From contig JAHBTN010000017.1 of assembly GCA_019638575.1 (NCBI GenBank), positions 21,327 to 85,326 on the forward strand: a stretch of 64,000 nucleotides of DNA, given 5' to 3'. The notes beneath the pieces are model-generated. The model worked only from the letters and a program-made list of their open reading frames with translations, was not told the DNA's origin and did no database searches. How positions within the stretch are numbered: position 1 is the first letter of the stretch; every line of letters begins with the position of its first letter. The translations under genes and the position numbers were made by a program. The DNA is from Ferruginibacter sp. GTDB taxonomy: Bacteria > Bacteroidota > Bacteroidia > Chitinophagales > Chitinophagaceae. Shown here piece after piece: positions 9,281-16,620 of this stretch.

Positions 9281-9913
9281 TTATGGCAAAGTTATATAAT
9301 GCTGCCCATCTTCATATTCCTTATCCAAAGCGTTTATGATGGTATTAAGATGCTCGGCATTGCCCAGGAAATCGGCATTATTTGCATCAACATATAGTGT
9401 TTTTATGTTGTGTTGTTTTATGTATTGTGTATAGGTTTCCTGTAAAGTAAATAAATAATCGTTGGGTATAGCTTGCTCGTAGTTCCTGTTACGTTTCCTG
9501 ATGTTTTCCTGTAATTTTTTTACCGGCGTATGCAGGTAAATAACAATATCGGGTTGTATAATTTGAGGATTGATGATATCAAAAAGTTTTTGATAAAGCC
9601 TGAACTCTTCTTCGGGCAGATTTACTTTGGCAAACAAGAGGCATTTTGTAAATAAATAATCGGATATAGTAACTGTTTGAAACATATCTTTTGTTTGTAA
9701 CAGCTCTTTTAGTTGTTTATACCGCTCAGCCATAAAGAAAAGTTCCAACGGAAAAGCATACTGGGCAGGGTCTTCATAAAACCTGGGTAAAAAAGGGTTA
9801 TCAGCAAATTCTTCCAGTATAAGCCTGGCATTGTAATGTTTACTTAATAAATGTGCCAGTGTAGTTTTACCGGCCCCAATATTTCCCTCAATGGTAACAA
9901 AATTATATTTCAT
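9281..9913 (-). CDS. Deoxynucleoside kinase family protein
   Basis: Salvage kinase of the dCK/dGK/dAK type, phosphorylating deoxynucleosides to monophosphates. It has a P-loop EGNIGAGKTTLA at the N terminus, then LEEFADNPFLPRFYEDP, a DYLFTKCLLFAK segment, and the arginine-rich lid REN/RKRNRNYEQ. I place the start at the ATG 9913 (MKYNFVTIEG), giving 210 residues. The longer frame from 9937 adds only MQFVLYYC, which is atypical before the first beta strand. It lies 26 bp after the end of folK and is likely co-transcribed with it. Preferred nucleoside cannot be read from sequence. Confidence 0.88.
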   Translation of the reverse strand: MKYNFVTIEGNIGAGKTTLAHLLSKHYNARLILEEFADNPFLPRFYEDPAQYAFPLELFFMAERYKQLKELLQTKDMFQTVTISDYLFTKCLLFAKVNLPEEEFRLYQKLFDIINPQIIQPDIVIYLHTPVKKLQENIRKRNRNYEQAIPNDYLFTLQETYTQYIKQHNIKTLYVDANNADFLGNAEHLNTIINALDKEYEDGQHYITLP

Positions 9914-9963
9914 GCAGTAGTATAATACGAACTGCAAAATAAGTGTAAACAGGTTTTATGGCA

Positions 9964-10443
9964 TTAAAACTTTTTCACATCCAGTCTGTCGGCACAGTGT
10001 ATAAGTAATTGATGTATTGTTTTGTTAAAGATAGGATGTATAAATTGTGGAGAGAGTTCATTCATTGGCACCAATACAAAACGCCTGTTTGGTATTTGTG
10101 GATGCGGTATGGAGATACCTTCTTCTTCAATAATGTCTTTGTTAAAGAATAAGATATCGATATCTATAATCCTGGGTGCATTTTTAACAGTACGTACCCT
10201 GCCCATTTTCTTTTCAATATTTAAAATAGTATGCATCACTTGCCTGGCAGATAATGCAGTTTCTACTACAACAACCTGGTTTAAAAAATCGGCTTGTTTA
10301 ACATTGCCCCAGGCTGCGGTAACGTACAGGCTTGATGAACGGGTTACCTGGCCTATTTTGTTTTCAATATGCTTAACGGCAATGGACAATTGCTTTTTGT
10401 TGTTGCCTATGTTGCTGCCCAATAAAAGATAAGTTTTGTTCAT
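9964..10443 (-). CDS. folK: 2-amino-4-hydroxy-6-hydroxymethyldihydropteridine diphosphokinase
   Basis: Transfers pyrophosphate from ATP to hydroxymethyldihydropterin in folate biosynthesis. The 159-residue protein begins LLLGSNIGNN (family GSNxGD/N), has the YVTAAWG and FLNQVV segments, and carries the catalytic region RVRTVKNAPRIIDIDILFF with the paired Asp residues. Its ATG overlaps the stop of the upstream RES gene as ATGA (10440-10443), which implies translational coupling to a toxin gene. That is an unusual place for a folate gene. Confidence 0.95.
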   Translation of the reverse strand: MNKTYLLLGSNIGNNKKQLSIAVKHIENKIGQVTRSSSLYVTAAWGNVKQADFLNQVVVVETALSARQVMHTILNIEKKMGRVRTVKNAPRIIDIDILFFNKDIIEEEGISIPHPQIPNRRFVLVPMNELSPQFIHPIFNKTIHQLLIHCADRLDVKKF

Positions 10444-10898
10444 TTGAAAGTATAAAGCCTTTCATCAAAAATAAAGGGTTTTGATGTTTTGATCTTCACC
10501 TTTTTAAAATCCCTGTGGTTAGGATTAATTAAATAATTATGCTCTTCGGGGATTATGGCCGATGGTACTTGTAAAACCAGGTTTAAGTTATTATTGATAA
10601 ATTCTGTCCCCATAAAAGCAGTATAGTCCTCGTCTTCAATCCAGCTAGGTTTTAGTTTATTTGTATTTATTTTTTTTATAGATACATCGTCGGGTACATA
10701 AATAGAAAGGATATGGTATAGTTTCTGAATATCATTAAAACCAATATGTACTAATAATTCCAGCGCACATAATGAAATATGCTCAGCTGTGTACAGCATG
10801 CTGCTGCCTGGTTTATTCCACCGGGCACCTTTTAGTTTAGCGCCTAAACCGGAAATGTCGTTTTTATAATGTGAATTAACTATCCTGTAAACAATCAT
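10440..10898 (-). CDS. RES-domain toxin of a type II toxin-antitoxin pair
   Basis: This 152-residue protein is a member of the RES family; characterised members break down or phosphorolyse NAD+. The three name-giving residues are visible: Arg in GARWN (about residue 26), Glu in CALELLVH (about 48) and Ser in VPSAIIPEEHNYLINPNH (about 122). Its ATG overlaps the antitoxin stop by 4 nt, and its stop overlaps the folK start by 4 nt. It looks full length and intact. NAD+ as target is known for the family and not shown here. Confidence 0.92.
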   Translation of the reverse strand: MIVYRIVNSHYKNDISGLGAKLKGARWNKPGSSMLYTAEHISLCALELLVHIGFNDIQKLYHILSIYVPDDVSIKKINTNKLKPSWIEDEDYTAFMGTEFINNNLNLVLQVPSAIIPEEHNYLINPNHRDFKKVKIKTSKPFIFDERLYTFK

Positions 10899-11347
10899 GC
10901 AAATAGTCCATGTTGAATTCTGTGTAATTGTGTTAATATCCTTTCAATGCCACTTGCCGATGTTAAAGATTCAAAAGAGAGGTTCCCGCCTAGCATATAA
11001 GGGTTCCGCTTTAGCCAATTGTAAAAGTTTTCAACCTTTCCAAAAGTAAATGTGCCTTCTTTTAATACATTTTCTATTTGTAATGCACGTTCGGCATTAA
11101 TGGGAGCAAAACTTCCATTGTTTTTTGCATAGCGTTGCAAAGTACGTTCGCTTACATGCAATATAGATGCCCATTCTGCTTGTGTAAAGGGTGCTTTATC
11201 GGCTATTTTTTTAAATTCTGAGTAATTAAAGTCTTTTACTTTTATGGGTGAGATGACTTTAGTGCTCCTGTAAACAGGCTTTGATTCTTCGCCTTTTGAT
11301 TGTGAAGTGATTAATTTATTTACTGTATTTTTTTCTTTCTTTTTCAT
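10895..11347 (-). CDS. Xre/MbcA/ParS-type antitoxin of the RES toxin
   Basis: Antitoxin and autorepressor partner of the RES protein. An N-terminal helix-turn-helix (FTQAEWASILHVSERTLQRY) is followed by a C-terminal toxin-binding domain (ALQIENVLKEGTFTFGKVENFYNWLKRNPYMLGGN). I set the start at ATG 11347 (MKKKEKNTVN), giving 150 residues. The frame is open back to 11416, but that stretch holds the predicted -7 box and both operator palindromes, so it cannot be translated from this promoter. Stop and toxin start overlap by 4 nt. The same transcript probably continues into folK. Confidence 0.88.
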   Translation of the reverse strand: MKKKEKNTVNKLITSQSKGEESKPVYRSTKVISPIKVKDFNYSEFKKIADKAPFTQAEWASILHVSERTLQRYAKNNGSFAPINAERALQIENVLKEGTFTFGKVENFYNWLKRNPYMLGGNLSFESLTSASGIERILTQLHRIQHGLFA

Positions 11348-11353
11348 ATAGTC

Positions 11354-11398
11354 CGACAGATGTCGTACAAATATACGACAAATGTCGCTGGCTTCAAA
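11354..11398 (-). promoter_or_regulatory. Toxin-antitoxin promoter flanked by twin operator palindromes
   Basis: Reading the minus strand, TTTG (11398-11395) and TATATTTG (11375-11368) are exactly 19 bp apart, a full consensus Bacteroidota promoter. Two 12-bp palindromes, CGACAAATGTCG (11376-11387) and CGACAGATGTCG (11354-11365), flank the -7 box with centres 22 bp apart, about two helical turns. The inner halves GTCGTA and TACGAC form a further inverted pair around the box. This is the expected layout for repression by the antitoxin. The predicted start near 11362 gives a leader of about 15 nt. Confidence 0.85.
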
Positions 11399-11452
11399 AT
11401 TTTTTTGATTCCTCATTAACTAATAGCTTTACGGCCTCAATAAGTTTTCTTT

Positions 11453-12565
11453 ATGCAACAATATAGTCAGGTAAGGGCCATGCTGGCAATTACCAAAGCA
11501 AGCCTCAAAGCTATTTTCAGAAGTCCGTCGGCAGTAGCATTTAGTTTTGTTTTTCCTTTTGTTTTTATCCTGGTATTTGGATTTATTGGTAACAATGGCA
11601 GGGCGCCCGTTTTTAGAATTGTGATAGATAAAAGCAGTGATACTGCCAATGCATTTTATGATTCGCTCAAGGCAAGTTCAAATATTAAAATTGTGTCTTT
11701 TGCTAATAATGATGAACTGCACGACAATATCATCAAAGGAAAAATTGCCGGGATCCTTAAAATATCCAAATCGCAAAGCAGTAATCATGAATACAGTTAT
11801 ACATTAAAAAGTTCAAACGCAAGTAATGATAAATGGCCGCAGTTATTGCCTGTACTTAATGCCATAGCCAATAAGGTTAGCGATGTAAAGTATGAAAACC
11901 GGCCAACTTATGCTGTGGCTGATTTTAATTACCAGCGTGATATAGAAACAGTGAGAGAATACAAGACCATTGATTTTATCCTGCCCGGGCAATTGGGTTT
12001 TTCATTATTAAGTTCGGGTGTTTTTGGTGTTGCGTTCATGTTTTTCAACCTGAGGAATACTTTGGTTCTTAAAAGGTTCTTTGCCACACCCATCAGCCGC
12101 ACTTATATTGTTTTGGGCGAAGCATTAAGCAGGGTGCTTTTTCAATTGCTTACTGCAATTGTAATTATCATAGCTGGCCGATACCTGTTTGGTTTTACAT
12201 TGGTAAAAGGTTTTGTTACAGTTATAAATATGATGGTGCTTAGCTTTATAGGCTTATTGGTGTTTATGGGCCTGGGTTTTATTGTAAGCGGCCTGGCAAA
12301 GAATGAAAGCACCATTCCGCCTTTTGCCAACCTGCTCACTTTGCCACAATTTTTACTGGGCGGCACTTTTTTTTCTGTAGATGTTTTTCCTAAATGGCTG
12401 CAACCAATTTCAAACGCAATGCCGCTTACGCATTTAAATACAGCGCTTCGCAGCGTGGCTTTTGAGGGCCAAAATTTATGGCAGGTACGTACAGAGATTG
12501 GTATATTACTATTATGGGGTATTGCTGTTTATTTTGTTGCCATAAAAGTTTTTAAATGGGAGTAG
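11453..12565 (+). CDS. ABC-2 type transporter permease
   Basis: Membrane component of an ABC exporter, 370 residues. One N-terminal helix (AVAFSFVFPFVFILVFGF), an extracytoplasmic domain of about 140 residues, and five C-terminal helices (from about residue 178) match the ABC-2 permease fold with the long first loop. No ATPase gene is adjacent on either strand, so the partner must be encoded elsewhere. ATG 11480 (MLAITKASLKAIF) is an alternative start that would shorten the N terminus by nine residues. The next gene begins 3 bp after the stop. Confidence 0.85.
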   Translation: MQQYSQVRAMLAITKASLKAIFRSPSAVAFSFVFPFVFILVFGFIGNNGRAPVFRIVIDKSSDTANAFYDSLKASSNIKIVSFANNDELHDNIIKGKIAGILKISKSQSSNHEYSYTLKSSNASNDKWPQLLPVLNAIANKVSDVKYENRPTYAVADFNYQRDIETVREYKTIDFILPGQLGFSLLSSGVFGVAFMFFNLRNTLVLKRFFATPISRTYIVLGEALSRVLFQLLTAIVIIIAGRYLFGFTLVKGFVTVINMMVLSFIGLLVFMGLGFIVSGLAKNESTIPPFANLLTLPQFLLGGTFFSVDVFPKWLQPISNAMPLTHLNTALRSVAFEGQNLWQVRTEIGILLLWGIAVYFVAIKVFKWE

Positions 12566-12568
12566 CGT

Positions 12569-13102
12569 ATGAATAAAAAGTTGATAAAAGGTTTTTTTAT
12601 TGTGTTAGCAGTGTTATTCATAATCATAACATTGTTTTCATTGTTTATACCATCAAAACTGATGGTAACAAGAGCGGTGGTTATTAATGCAACAACTGAA
12701 AAAGTGTATCAGCAAATTAATAACCTGCAAAACTGGAAACACTGGCAGCCTGTATTCATGCACGATTCGGCTTCAATGAAATTTGTTACAGATACAAACG
12801 GCATAAGTAATGAAAGTGAATGGGGCGATGATGATTCAAAAAACAGGCTTATCATAACAGGTAAAAAAGAAAATACAGTTTTTATTACTTTAAAACGTGA
12901 TGGAGAAAATGATGTGCTTAATACCATCAAAGTTTTGCCATTAGCCGATTCAATGCAGGTACAGGCCGAGTGGAATGTGCTTATTAAATTGAAATGGTAT
13001 CCCTGGGAAAAATTTTATGGCATTTTTATGGAGAAACTTACCGGCCATGGTTACGAGGAAGCATTAAACAGCTTGAAAAAATATGTTGAAGAAAATCAGT
13101 AA
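12569..13102 (+). CDS. Membrane-anchored SRPBCC (START-like) family protein
   Basis: This 177-residue protein has an N-terminal hydrophobic anchor (FFIVLAVLFIIITLFSLFI). The rest reads as a SRPBCC/polyketide-cyclase-like domain: VTRAVVINATTEKVYQQINNLQNWKHWQP is the usual first strand and helix, and the long C-terminal helix ends LNSLKKYVEEN. Such domains bind hydrophobic ligands. It starts 3 bp after the ABC permease and is probably translated with it. The last 7 bp overlap the convergent anmK gene. The ligand is unknown. Confidence 0.75.
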   Translation: MNKKLIKGFFIVLAVLFIIITLFSLFIPSKLMVTRAVVINATTEKVYQQINNLQNWKHWQPVFMHDSASMKFVTDTNGISNESEWGDDDSKNRLIITGKKENTVFITLKRDGENDVLNTIKVLPLADSMQVQAEWNVLIKLKWYPWEKFYGIFMEKLTGHGYEEALNSLKKYVEENQ

Positions 13103-14295
13103 GGGAAACTGATTTTTCCCATGCTAACCGGGATGATTTGCTTTGCCTGCTTTTTAAAAACAAGATGATTGCCAGCCACACATTCATTGGCAAGTAATGC
13201 AAAAAGTATGGCTTCTTTTGCATCTGGATTTATACCGGTACTTGCAGTGCTGTTGAATATACATTCCGGCAATTGTGTTTTTAGGTTATCTATCAATAAA
13301 GGATTATGTATACCTCCGCCACTTATAAAAAGCTTTACCCCATTTTTTTTATTTACACATTTTCCAATGGCAGCAGCAATGGTATCGGCTGTAAACTTAT
13401 TAAGTGTGGCCATGGTATCGGCAACAGGTAAATCGTTGGTGCCTGTTTTAATTTTTGCATTTTGCAAATAAGCAAGGTTAAAAAGTTCGGGGCCGGTTGT
13501 TTTAGGAAAACCAATATTAAAAAAAGCCACTGACTTCAATTCATTAAGCAATTCAATATTAACCAAACCTGTTTTAGCTACTGCCGCATCTTCGTCGTAA
13601 AACATACCGGGAAATTGTTCCTGCATATATGCATCCATAATACAGTTGCCTGGGCCGGTATCTGTACAAATCATTTTGCCATCTTCATGGCCGGGCAGGT
13701 AAGTGAAATTTGCTATGCCTCCTATGTTTAGTAATACTCTTTCTTCGCCTTGCTTACTAAAAAGTAGATAATCGCCATAACCCGCCAGCGGTGCGCCTTC
13801 GCCGCCGGCAGCAATATTTTTTTGCCTGAAATCGCTAATGCAGATGATACCCGTAGCAACTGACAGGTGATCGCCATCGCCAATTTGTAATGTAGCATTA
13901 CCAAATTCCTTTAGCTTGTGTAAACTTGCCGGTGCATGATAAATGCTTTGCCCATGGCTTGCAATCAAATCAACTGAATCTTTGTTAATATTCCATTTGC
14001 GTAAACATTGATTAATAATGCCCGCATGTTGCAGTGCAATCCAGGGGTTTAGCAATGTAAGTTTTTCAAGATTAACATCTTTTTTACTGAAAACCGATCT
14101 TACTTCTTTTTTAAAATTATCCGTATATGCAATACTGTCAAATTGCAGAAGTTCCAATTTGGTTTCTAAGCCGCTGCCACTAATTTTACACAAAGCAATA
14201 TCCAATCCATCCAGCGAAGTGCCGCTCATTAAACCGATAATAGTGCGTTGCGGTTTACCGGCAATAGTATATAAGTGTTGGATATTGCTGTTCAT
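13096..14295 (-). CDS. anmK: Anhydro-N-acetylmuramic acid kinase
   Basis: Hydrolyses and phosphorylates 1,6-anhydro-MurNAc to MurNAc-6-phosphate in peptidoglycan recycling. The 399-residue protein has the signature IGLMSGTSLDGLDIALC near its start, the catalytic-region ASHGQSIYHAPA and QIGDGDHLSVATG, GGEGAPLAGYGD, and DTGPGNCIMDA. The start is 1 bp after the stop of queG, so the two are coupled. The MurQ etherase that uses its product is encoded at 35232-36047. Confidence 0.96.
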   Translation of the reverse strand: MNSNIQHLYTIAGKPQRTIIGLMSGTSLDGLDIALCKISGSGLETKLELLQFDSIAYTDNFKKEVRSVFSKKDVNLEKLTLLNPWIALQHAGIINQCLRKWNINKDSVDLIASHGQSIYHAPASLHKLKEFGNATLQIGDGDHLSVATGIICISDFRQKNIAAGGEGAPLAGYGDYLLFSKQGEERVLLNIGGIANFTYLPGHEDGKMICTDTGPGNCIMDAYMQEQFPGMFYDEDAAVAKTGLVNIELLNELKSVAFFNIGFPKTTGPELFNLAYLQNAKIKTGTNDLPVADTMATLNKFTADTIAAAIGKCVNKKNGVKLFISGGGIHNPLLIDNLKTQLPECIFNSTASTGINPDAKEAILFALLANECVAGNHLVFKKQAKQIIPVSMGKISFPY

Positions 14296-14296
14296 C

Positions 14297-15226
14297 TTAT
14301 TCTTTTATAAATTCCAGGTTGCGTTTTATCCCTTCAAACTTACTTCTTTTTAATGGTGAGTTTTTAAATATCGTCTTGAAAGATTCTTCAGTCAGTTCTT
14401 CCCAATCCTGCAAGGAAAAATTCAGTACTTGAGGTATTGCTTTAAAAGCTGCTTCATTATTGGGTTTCGAAAAACGGTTCCAGGGGCATACATCCTGGCA
14501 TACATCACAGCCAAACATCCAGTTTTCAAATTTTCCTTTCATAGCACCGGGTATAAGTGCATCTTTTAATTCGATGGTGAAATACGATATGCATTTACTG
14601 CCATCTATAACTTTATCGGGTAAAATGGCATCGGTGGGGCAATTATCAATACACCTGGTGCAAGTACCACAATAATCTTTCACAATTTCATTTTCATATT
14701 TTAATTCCAGGTCAACAATCAGCGTGGCAATAAAAAAAAATGAGCCGTTTTGTTTGTTGATAAGATTTCCATTTTTACCTATCCATCCTATGCCGCATTT
14801 TTGTGCCCAGGCCCTTTCTAAAACGGGTGCGCTATCAACAAAACCACGGCCTTGTATTTCTCCAACCTGTTCTTTTAGCTGTTGTAAAAATAATTTTAGT
14901 TTAGCCCTTATCACTTCATGATAATCTTTACCAAAAGCATATTTTGAAATTTTAGGGGCATTTATTTGTTGTTGATCAGCAGTAAAATAATTGTAGAGTA
15001 AGGTAATTACAGATTTTGCGCCGGGTACCAGTTTTGACGGATCTATCCTGAGGTCGAAATAATTTTCCATGTATTGCATGCTTCCATGCATATTTTTATT
15101 TAGCCATTGTTCCAGTCTTTTTGCATCTTCATCTAAAACTCCGGCTTTGGCAATGCCGCAGTAATCAAACCCATGCTGCAAGGCTAATGATTTGATGAAA
15201 TCCGTATTTCTCTCAATATTGGTCAT
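14297..15226 (-). CDS. queG: Epoxyqueuosine reductase
   Basis: Cobalamin and iron-sulfur enzyme catalysing the last step of queuosine synthesis in tRNA. The 309-residue protein has the N-terminal cobalamin-binding DUF1730 part (DSAPVLERAWAQKCGIGWIGKN) and two [4Fe-4S] motifs: CGTCTRCIDNCP near residue 186 and CDVCQDVCPWN near 240. It is the short form without HEAT repeats. It overlaps the upstream membrane-protein gene by 4 nt (ATGA, 15223-15226). Confidence 0.96.
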   Translation of the reverse strand: MTNIERNTDFIKSLALQHGFDYCGIAKAGVLDEDAKRLEQWLNKNMHGSMQYMENYFDLRIDPSKLVPGAKSVITLLYNYFTADQQQINAPKISKYAFGKDYHEVIRAKLKLFLQQLKEQVGEIQGRGFVDSAPVLERAWAQKCGIGWIGKNGNLINKQNGSFFFIATLIVDLELKYENEIVKDYCGTCTRCIDNCPTDAILPDKVIDGSKCISYFTIELKDALIPGAMKGKFENWMFGCDVCQDVCPWNRFSKPNNEAAFKAIPQVLNFSLQDWEELTEESFKTIFKNSPLKRSKFEGIKRNLEFIKE

Positions 15227-15588
15227 TCGCCGGTTTCTGTATCTTCAAGATGAAGTTTATGAAAAAAACGATGTGCAATGGGGGCAATTAAAATTCCGAT
15301 GGTACTTATAAACGCAACGCCGCTGAATAAAGCATATAATGATGCAAAAACTTTTGCCGTGTTTGTTAACTTGATGCTGTTGTCAATCATGGGCCCCATG
15401 CCACTTAATATCATGGATGCATTTAAAAGGCTATCGTACCAGTCCAGTTGAGGTATAGTTATTTTATAACCCAGTACACCAATTAGTAAACAAATGGCCA
15501 TGATGACTAATCCAACAACAGCATTTCTCCAAAGTCTTTTGTAAAACACAGCTACCGGTGCTAATTTACCTTTTTTATGAGCAGGCAT
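15223..15588 (-). CDS. Small membrane protein of unknown function
   Basis: This 121-residue protein has three clear hydrophobic segments: AVVGLVIMAICLLIGVLGY, a weaker middle one near ASMILSGMGPM, and ALFSGVAFISTIGILIAPI. The C terminus is charged. The middle segment GMGPM and the overall layout recall potassium-channel-like pore modules found in small Bacteroidota proteins, but I cannot support a channel call. It is the first gene of the operon with queG and anmK. Confidence 0.7.
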   Translation of the reverse strand: MPAHKKGKLAPVAVFYKRLWRNAVVGLVIMAICLLIGVLGYKITIPQLDWYDSLLNASMILSGMGPMIDNSIKLTNTAKVFASLYALFSGVAFISTIGILIAPIAHRFFHKLHLEDTETGE

Positions 15589-15613
15589 AATTTATTTTAT
15601 TTAAAAATACAAA

Positions 15614-15634
15614 GCCCTGCAGTAAATGCAGGGC
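15614..15634 (-). terminator. Hairpin terminator after the gene at 15653
   Basis: GCCCTGCA (15614-15621) pairs with TGCAGGGC (15627-15634). On the minus strand it is followed by TTTGTATTTTT. It separates the outer-membrane-type gene from the queG operon. Confidence 0.8.
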
Positions 15635-15652
15635 AAAATTTATAAATGCTAA

Positions 15653-16459
15653 TTAAAAATTTATATCATAGCCCAAAGTGCCAATAAGTTCAAAATAGCC
15701 AAAGCTGTGTCTTGCCCGTATGCCTTTAATTGCATTGCTGTTGCTTAGTGCATTCAGGTATTTTACATAGCCCGATTTACCGGTAAACTCAACAAATAAT
15801 TTTTTTAAAGGGTAAAGCCTTAAGCCAGCTTCGGCGCTGATGTTATAGCCGGCAATATGAAAGTCGTTGTTCAGCCTGTCGCCTCGCCAGGTAAAATCTG
15901 TTCGGGGTATATTGATGCCGGCGCCTGCTTTCCAAACAAAACTAAGTAAAGGGTTTTTGCTGTGAATTTTCATAAGCAGGTTTTGCTGTTGCACATAATT
16001 AAAATGAAGCCAGTTTGCTCCATCGGTATGTTCAAAATGAAGAAAAGTTTGTGGGTTTAAAGTGCTGTCGCCATTAACTGCTACACCATCAATAGTACCC
16101 GTTACTTTTACTGTTTGCCAATCGGTAACAATATATTTTGCATGATCAAAATTCAATTCAATAGCCCTTGAGTGTTTCCTGTTAAGGTAAAAACCTATGC
16201 GGTAATTGTATTGCGGTATCGAAACATCAAGCGGTTTTTTATAAACAGCATCCATATCGGGCCTGTCTAATGCTTTTGCATGGTGCAGGGTAAAGTTGGT
16301 ACCGTTGGGCATCGAAAAATGAATGTTGCTTTTAGTGTACCACTCGGTATTGTAACCCCATTGAATGTACATACCCGATAACGACCTGCGTTTTTTTTGT
16401 GCATTTACAGTTAGCGTAATAAGGCCTATGGCAGTAAGGGTAATTGCTTTTTTAAACAT
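15653..16459 (-). CDS. Exported beta-barrel-like protein, function unknown
   Basis: This 268-residue protein has a signal peptide (FKKAITLTAIGLITLTVNAQ, cut before KKRR). Alternating hydrophobic strands and a final aromatic residue after GTLGYDINF suggest an outer-membrane beta barrel or a periplasmic beta protein. No enzymatic motif is visible. TAATTTTG (16477-16484 on the minus strand) is a consensus -7 box 18 bp before the ATG. It is a single gene, divergent from clpB. Confidence 0.65.
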   Translation of the reverse strand: MFKKAITLTAIGLITLTVNAQKKRRSLSGMYIQWGYNTEWYTKSNIHFSMPNGTNFTLHHAKALDRPDMDAVYKKPLDVSIPQYNYRIGFYLNRKHSRAIELNFDHAKYIVTDWQTVKVTGTIDGVAVNGDSTLNPQTFLHFEHTDGANWLHFNYVQQQNLLMKIHSKNPLLSFVWKAGAGINIPRTDFTWRGDRLNNDFHIAGYNISAEAGLRLYPLKKLFVEFTGKSGYVKYLNALSNSNAIKGIRARHSFGYFELIGTLGYDINF

Positions 16460-16620
16460 AAATATGGTTAGGGCAACAAAATTACATAAACCTGCTACAA
16501 TTACATATAAAATATATGATTTCTGCTTATGCGGCAGAACAGGCCTTTGTAAAATGCCATAATAACCTATAAAAATCCTTTGGTTTAAGTTTTGTAATTA
16601 AAAATATAAATTTTTAAAAA

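Noticed and set aside
11348-11416. Longer antitoxin N terminus
   Set aside because: The stretch contains the promoter and operators of the gene.
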